Part shown: positions 58,569 through 64,000 of the stretch, in pieces
Layout: each line of letters starts with the position of its first letter
How positions within the stretch are numbered: position 1 is the first letter of the stretch
Source: Diospyros lotus
Lineage: Eukaryota > Streptophyta > Magnoliopsida > Ericales > Ebenaceae
DNA: 64,000 nt
Direction of reading: 5' to 3'
Assembly (NCBI RefSeq): GCF_014633365.1
Contig: NC_068345.1
Span: 13,896,058 to 13,960,057, forward strand
Program-made: the position numbers and the translations under genes
Notes under the pieces: model-generated
What the model was told of the DNA's origin: nothing
Seen by the model: only the letters and a program-made list of their open reading frames with translations
Database searches by the model: none

Positions 58569-59322
58569 AAACTCACATCCACCTAAATGATGCATGTGAA
58601 GAGAGTACTCATTAGGGAGAACTTTTATGTATGTTTTTGTTGATTTCTTTCCTTAGCCTAGTAGGTGGGAGAACCAAATCACCAACTTAACTTGATTACC
58701 CATATTTCTTAGTTTCTTGTAGGCGTTTTCTCCAAGTGAATGAGTTGAGGCTCTTTGTGATACTCTAGGATGGGTTGGGGTGTTGTAGTAGACAAATCGT
58801 CTCTAGAATTGAGCACTCCTAGATTTAAATTTGGTTTTATACCTCTATATTTAAGCATGGCATCTTCTTATTACTTAATTATGAAAAAATAACTAAAATA
58901 AAATGAAAAAAACTAATGTCAGAATTGCACTTGTTTTTTGACAGATTGAGTGCGGAATTTTTGCATGTCTAAAAAATTGGGTCAATTTAATACTTAGAAC
59001 TTTTGAAAAAGAGGTAAATTTCATATTTGTGGTCATTGAGTGTTAGTTTGAGTGATGATGGTTAATTGGGGTTAATGGTTGACTAACAATAGGTCTTAAA
59101 TTGGAACAATTTTGAAATTTGAAGTACTAAAAAAATGATCATGTATTAAACTAGAAGCTGTTGAATAATTAATACAAAGATGAAATTAACCCTTTTCACC
59201 CACACAAGGTTCGTGACCCCCGAGAGTACTCCAACGAACCAACGCAAAATCTTCTGTTTCTTTGTCCAGTGTTTTGATTGTGAACCCCTTTCCTCCTCCT
59301 CTTTCAGCTCTCTTCACAACTT

Positions 59323-59330
59323 TATAAATA
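59323..59330 (+). promoter_or_regulatory. TATA box of secreted-protein gene copy 3
   Basis: TATAAATA is 60 bp upstream of the ATG at 59390, with the same preceding pyrimidine patch. Confidence 0.75.
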
Positions 59331-59389
59331 GCCAGCCATGACCGTATCTACGGTTTATACCACTCAAGCAAGCAGCTTCAACAGCTCAA

Positions 59390-59833
59390 ATGGCTACACC
59401 GAAACACGTGTCCATCGCTTTCAGTCTGGTTCTGATATGTTTCTGTTTAACTCTTAGCTCTGCTCATCGTGGACTGCTATCCGTGGACGACGATCTCCAG
59501 CCAAATTCTATATCCGCCAATGGAGGTGGAGGTGGAGGTGGAGGAGGAGGCGGAGGCGGTGGAGGCTGTGGCCCTTCTGGTCCTGCCTGTTGCGGCGGGG
59601 CGGGAGTTGGGACGTACCCTATATGCGGCGGACCTGCCTGCAGTGCTTGTCCTTGCCCCAGCTACTGTCCGCCGACTGGTTTTGGTTGTTACTATGCTGA
59701 TGCTGACGCATCTCCGGCCGCTATGAAATATGAAGCCCCGGCCGAGGACGGCCCTGGCAGTGGGTTGCAGAAAGAAAGTGAGGCCACGCCGCCGACGAGA
59801 CCGCCGAGTTCTCTGAACCATGTCGAGCCATAA
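59390..59833 (+). CDS. Secreted Gly-rich, Cys-rich small protein, copy 3
   Basis: This 147-residue copy has an identical signal peptide to copy 1, a 15-Gly tract, nine Cys and the same C-terminus. It differs most in and just after the Cys-rich part: PPTGFGCYYADADAS against PPPGFRCYHAGADAS in the others, and GLQKESEAT against GSPKESEGT. The upstream in-frame extension seen in copies 1 and 2 is broken here, which supports ATG 59390 as the true start in all three. The family is not recognised. Confidence 0.8.
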   Translation: MATPKHVSIAFSLVLICFCLTLSSAHRGLLSVDDDLQPNSISANGGGGGGGGGGGGGGGCGPSGPACCGGAGVGTYPICGGPACSACPCPSYCPPTGFGCYYADADASPAAMKYEAPAEDGPGSGLQKESEATPPTRPPSSLNHVEP

Positions 59834-60455
59834 CCAGATTCAGCTGCAACACGAGCGTAAGATGGAAGACTAATTATAATATCAGTGGGAATTGCACATC
59901 ATGGATGATCCTATTACTTAGAAATAGGAACCACCAGCTCTAGTGTGCTACCTGCTGCGTACACAGCTCAGTCATGTAATGGTTTAAAGCGAGACCATTA
60001 TTAAAAGGCAAATGCTCAATAACTAATGTTAAGTTTATGAATATATATCTCTTTTCTTCTATATTGTGTTTAATGAATATATATCTCTACTACTCAATGA
60101 GCCCAGATACGAACAATTAAAAAGTTACTAGTGAAGAAACTAATCAGGTTAAACAATATAAAATGAGCATGTTGGTCCAAAAATATTGGGGACAAAAAAA
60201 AAATTAAAATGTCTAACTACAAATGATTAAACGAAATAAAAAAAATTGAAAAAAAAATAAAAAAAATAAGGCCTACCAAGGTCATTGGCCTAGGTTCTCA
60301 AACATCATCTATTTGGCGTTGAGTCTCCAATTCGAATGTGTTGCCTTCTCATTGCCTCTTACTTCTCTCATACCCCCATATCCATCCTCTGTTTAATTAC
60401 AAGAAAATCCCTTCCTAGTTTCCCTCCCCAAATCTTTGTTTTAAATCCCTAATCC

Positions 60456-60850
60456 CCCATATCTCTTTTCTTTCCCTTGTTCCTTTTCATTTGTTTTCGC
60501 CATTCTTTCTAAATCCTAAAGGCTTTCATTCCCTTGGTGATCATTCTTGACAAGGCATCTTTAGGTGGAAGCGATCCTTATGCTCTCTGTAGTGCTCTTT
60601 TTACTCTTATGGTTTGTCCTGTGTTCTTACAGTACAAGCGAATTGTTTTGTTTCTTGGTTGGCCAGATTTTGCTTTTCTTGTTTCTCCATGTTGCAAGCA
60701 TCCTGGGTGCTTTGATTTTGGCAAGCTTGGTGCTTGCCTACGTGTTGGGTACGACCCTTTTGATCATCTCCCTGCCCTAATTTGAGAGGAAAGCTAGTTT
60801 ATTATCCCTTGTTTGCTATCTCTTGCAGCTCCCAAGTTGTGCCTGCTTGA
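60456..60850. other. Unassigned T-rich sequence
   Basis: Two overlapping hydrophobic frames (60534-60785 and 60565-60780) occur but have no recognisable motif, and the T-rich composition favours such frames. The region resumes after the hAT element (61967-62207) with similar composition, suggesting the hAT jumped into one continuous T-rich stretch. Confidence 0.35.
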
Positions 60851-61966
60851 CAGGGGCGGATATATGTGTGAGCCCAGGGCAGCCCACAAGAAAATTGAAT
60901 TAGGTAGGCTTAAATTTGCAATTGTTTGACCCCAACCCTCCTTTGGAAACCTTTCTCATCTCCACTTCTTCTTCCTCTCCCGACCTCACTCTCGCTCTCT
61001 GCCTCCTCTCTCTTTCTCGTCCGGCGTTCGCTCGTGCTGACCCTCGCTCTCTGCATCTCTCTTGCTCGCGCTCGCCCTCGGCCCCTCGCTCTCTTCATCT
61101 CTCTTGCTCGCACTCGCCCTCGGCCCCTCTTGCTCCCGCCTCTCACTTGCCCTCGCTCTCTGCCTCTCTTGCTCTCGCTCTCGTCGGTCCTAGCTGCTGC
61201 GACACTGCCTCTCGGGTCTTGGCTCTCGGCGTCTCGCCCTCTTACTCGCCCCGACGCCCTTTGCTCTACCTCTCGGCCTTGCCCTTGCTCGCTGCCTTAC
61301 TTCATTCGATTGAGAGCTAGGTTTTTTTTTTTTCCTCTGCCTCTGCTTAACAAGTAAAATAAATTGTTTCAATTTGTTTGTGGGTTTCAACTTTGTTGTT
61401 GATTGATTCGTTGAAGCTGCTGTCTTTTTTGAGCAAGTTATAAGTGATTTTTTTGCTAATTTTATGTCTGCTTGGAGTTGGTTGTTTGATTGCTGCATTC
61501 AGTTAGGATTAAGAATACAATTGTCAATTGTTAATTTGTTATATTGGCCTTGCATTTGTCTCAAATCTTGAGTTAAATATTTTAATTGTTCGATTATTGA
61601 ATTATGTTATTTTTTGTTTGTGTATCTTAGAATTTAGAATGGAACAACAACCTTCTACGAAGAATGGAAAAACATTGTTATCTTTTTTCAGAAAGAGAGA
61701 TCATCATACTAGTGAAAGTACTTCAACTCATAATGTGAAAAATCAATCTAGTGAATTTACACCAATTCCTTCAAGTTTATCTCCTGAAATTGAAGTTTCT
61801 CGATCTTCAAATCCTGAATGTCAATGGTCTTCTTGTATTGAAAGTACCTCGCCGAGCTCAAGTTTAATGAAAATTTGTTGTATTGACTTTTTAGTTATAT
61901 AAGAATTTTTTTGTATTAACTTTTTAAAATTTCAGCCCCCAACCTAAATTCCTGGATCTGCCCCTG
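60851..61966 (+). mobile_element. hAT-type DNA transposon derivative
   Basis: Termini CAGGGGCGGATATA and GGATCTGCCCCTG are inverted repeats typical of plant hAT elements. Flanking 8-mers CTGCTTGA and CTGTTTGC agree at six of eight positions, consistent with an aged 8-bp target duplication. At 1.1 kb it lacks most of the transposase but keeps a leader (60950-61320, Ser/Leu/Arg-rich open frames that look incidental) and the transposase N-terminus. Confidence 0.75.
61639..61902 (+). pseudogene. hAT transposase N-terminal fragment
   Basis: From ATG 61639 the protein starts MEQQPSTKNGKTLLSFFRKRD, then a Ser/Thr/Glu-rich segment, and ends after 87 residues. Plant TTF/ZMYM-type hAT transposases begin with this kind of basic FFKRK motif and Ser-rich linker. 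A T-rich tract ending CTTAG (61624-61630) just upstream looks like a splice acceptor, so the fragment may be exon 2 behind a leader intron. The catalytic and dimerisation domains are deleted. Confidence 0.5.
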
Positions 61967-62207
61967 CTGTTTGCTCCTTTTCTTTGCTTGCTTGAGGCCA
62001 GTGTTTGTTCCATCTTGCTTTTATTTTTTTCCTCTGTTTGTGTCTAACAACTCTATGTTTGTGTTTGTGGGCTTCGTCCATAAGGTTCGCTTACCAGCAA
62101 AAAAAGAAAAAAAATGGTTAAAAGAAATACATATACCTTCGTTCCAAAGTAACTTAAGATATTGCAATTTGGTTCAAATACTCATATTTCAAATTTATAA
62201 TTAATTT
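61967..62207. other. T-rich sequence after the hAT element
   Basis: No convincing gene is visible. It continues the composition of 60456-60850 and ends where the block shared with 52423 begins. Confidence 0.35.
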
Positions 62208-62720
62208 TTTTGAATAAATATTGTAATAAAAAAATCATTTCAAATTCAATAATCTTTACTATTTTAATTAATTGAAATATATATATTTAATATGTTGGAA
62301 ATACTTCATTATTTATTTATTCGATTAAATGCCTAATAAGATTATTTAATTGTTTACTATGTTTAATTTAATTACTTATTTATTTTAACTAATGAAATAA
62401 TTCAATTAGTAACACTTGTAAAATTTTTATTTATCTATATAGTTTCATGAATAAATAAATAAATGTAAAATATTTTTTAAATAGTCCAAATTATTTCAAT
62501 TAAGGTTTTTCATCAAGGAGCTCACAAAAGTTCAAGTGGATTGTGGGCTCAAATTTTAAATATATTTAAAATTTAAAATGTCAAATTCCATATAATTGGC
62601 ATACACACTCTCATCCATTACTCCCCAATATATCTTTATAAGAACTATTTTTCCTTGACTATTGGCACCTACAATTGCTTCATGTTGATTCCATTTACCA
62701 GTATTTATTTCTTTAGGGGT
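62208..62720. repeat. Second copy of the duplicated AT-rich block (uninterrupted)
   Basis: It matches 52423-52742 and then about 54350-54510, showing the state without the solo LTR at 52743-54234. No gene. Confidence 0.7.
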
Positions 62721-62834
62721 GTTTGTTAATCAAGATATGAGGTGAAAAAGTCAAAATATGGAATGTATACCGAACTTCTATCATTTTCAACATGTTTGTT
62801 AAGGTTATGTGACAATTTTTGAAAAAATCATTAA

Positions 62835-64000
62835 TGTAAGAACCCATATTTTCGTAACATTGCCACAAGATTTAGGCAAATTTAGAATACCGAAAAATTG
62901 GTTTAATAGCAGTTATACATACCAAATCAACTATAGGGAATGCCTCAGAGTGAAATTGTTTAAGGAAAATTATATGGTCTCAACGAGCGTATCGAGATAG
63001 GATTTATAGTATTGAAAGAAATCGGATCAGGAACGGTTTTCGGTACAGCTAAAATACAGCTGCCATTTAGGCTGTAAAACTGAATTGTTGTAATAGACTC
63101 CCGAAAAATCAATGAAATCCTAAGGGGCCTTCGGTTTTGCGTAAAGAGCAACCCTTCAGTGGTTTTGAGATGAAACAACAGCCCGATGAGGACACTGGGG
63201 CAAAATCGTCCAAATCGAGTAACTTTAAAGTTCTTAATTTTGCGTTTTTGGTATTGTAATGCAAATAAATTTGAGGATTAAGGGCATAGTTACAATTACA
63301 GAGGTTTATAAGTGATATAAGATGAAAATCAGAATTTAATGGTGCAATTTCCTATAAATATTAATGTAATATATAGTGTATATATATTTATAAATGTGGC
63401 GCGTGTGTGCAGCCATTCATGGCTATGTCCTGCAATCTTCCCCCCTCCTGCCCTGCAACTCCAGATCAGGCACGTTCTGTAGGTTTGGAAGGTTTCGCAC
63501 GCAATAAGGGATAGGTGAGGGATGGCCAACGCAATGAGGATGGTAGAGGGCGCCTATAAATGTGAGCAAGAGGAAAGGAAATGGGGAGAAGAAATGGAAG
63601 CTAGGAGCTTCGGTCAAGAGAGAGAGCAGGGGCAGAGAGTTTGGGGAAGGCTGAGAAATGCAAGAGAGAGAGAGAGCTTGGGCTAGGAAAGAAAGAGAGA
63701 TCGAAAGAAAATGAGGGAGGCGCGGCCATGGCAGCTCAAGCGCAAGCTTCCCTCAAGCTCGAGCTGGCTGGGGCGGCAGGCAACGGCCAAGTCGATGGCC
63801 CAGCAAGGTGCAACGATGACCTACGTGCTCAATAGAGGCTCGGGAAGCGGCCGGAGGAAGCGGTTGCGGCCATGGCAGTCATGGCCACAACTAGTTGCAG
63901 CAAAGCTGCAACCAGCAACGGCCAACGGTGACCGCGTGTTGCTACCAGCAGCGGCACGGCGGGTGCGGTAGTGGCCGGGGAGGCCAATGAAACTCGCGCG
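62835..64000 (+). repeat. Long gypsy-type LTR, 5' part, running out of the window
   Basis: It begins TGTAAGAACCC and is, for several hundred bp, the reverse complement of the right part of the solo LTR at 39414-41920 (for example 'cggtacagctaaaatacag' near 63040 against the region near 41710). A TATA box, ctataaatg, lies at 63554-63562, followed by a GA-rich leader and a GC-rich block. Open frames at 63423-63971 coincide with that GC-rich block and are not considered genes. The LTR end lies beyond 64000. Confidence 0.7.

Larger units (their letters stand above)
57171..60455 (+). repeat. Duplicated gene unit, copy 3 (least interrupted)
   Basis: It matches 33322-34611, then 1978-2440 and the gene-bearing parts of copies 1 and 2, in one run, so it best represents the original unit of about 3.2 kb. 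The only clear addition is 204 bp at 58365-58568. The region 57171-59300 has no convincing gene. The 3' flank 59834-60455 matches copy 1 up to ccctaatccccc. Confidence 0.85.

Noticed and set aside
60916..61357. Leu/Ser/Arg-rich frames of 134-143 codons
   Set aside because: They come from CT-rich low-complexity leader sequence inside the hAT derivative; two frames are open at once, as expected from composition.
63423..63971. Several frames near the window end
   Set aside because: They lie in the GC-rich leader block of a long LTR that also occurs at 39414-41920, and contain no recognisable domain.

Overview
This is a transposon-dominated stretch of a flowering-plant nuclear genome. The evidence is layered Ty1/copia, Ty3/gypsy, RTE-LINE, CACTA and hAT elements, a plant-specific LOB-domain gene, and plant TATA promoters. 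There is no operon structure, no CRISPR array and no recognisable tRNA or rRNA gene. Nothing in the sequence fixes the species. All calls are from reading the sequence; no search was run.

Four loci look like host genes. Three are near-identical copies of one small secreted protein (CDS 4857-5300, 37728-38165 and 59390-59833): signal peptide, 12-15 Gly tract, 8-9 Cys, Pro/Ser-rich tail. Each has the same TATA promoter and 3' flank, and each sits in the remains of one duplicated unit (1978-5943; 33322-34611 plus 37280-38700; 57171-60455). The window is therefore an old three-copy gene cluster, all on the + strand, pushed apart by roughly 33 kb and 22 kb of inserted elements. The fourth locus is a minus-strand LBD (LOB-domain) gene at 7802-8167. 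It has an in-frame TGA followed by 78 more open codons, and it lies inside a decayed SIRE-like retrotransposon.

Layout: 1-783, edge of a Copia element; 784-1977, 3' end of a CACTA element; 1978-5943, gene unit 1 with an RTE LINE inserted; 5944-10065, SIRE-like remains with the LBD gene; 10065-15430, decayed Tat-type gypsy split by a 1.15-kb CACTA derivative; 15431-24896, non-autonomous gypsy internal region plus long LTR carrying a composite insertion (18534-24030) bounded by a TAAGG duplication; 25001-26361 and 26947-31513, solo LTRs, the second containing two SIRE LTRs; 31985-33321, gypsy and Copia ends; 33322-38700, gene unit 2 with a large LTR insertion; 38701-42622, Copia pol fragment split by a 2.5-kb solo LTR; 42623-52437, LTR hosting a CACTA derivative and a structurally complete Copia element (45769-52263); 52743-54234, solo SIRE LTR; 55086-57170, SIRE and Tat LTR remnants plus a minisatellite; 57171-60455, gene unit 3; 60851-61966, hAT derivative; 62835 to the end, another long gypsy LTR.

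Target-site duplications could be read directly for many insertions: ATTTTATAGTCCAGA (LINE), TGG and CAT (CACTA), TAAGG, AGTTG, TCCAC, AAGAG, CCTAC and AAGCT (LTR elements). They give an internally consistent nesting order. Least explained are the GTCGAC-centred arrays upstream of the TATA box in several SIRE-like LTRs, the composite insertion with inverted LTR ends but a proper target duplication, and the LBD gene lodged where SIRE elements usually carry their extra 3' ORF.
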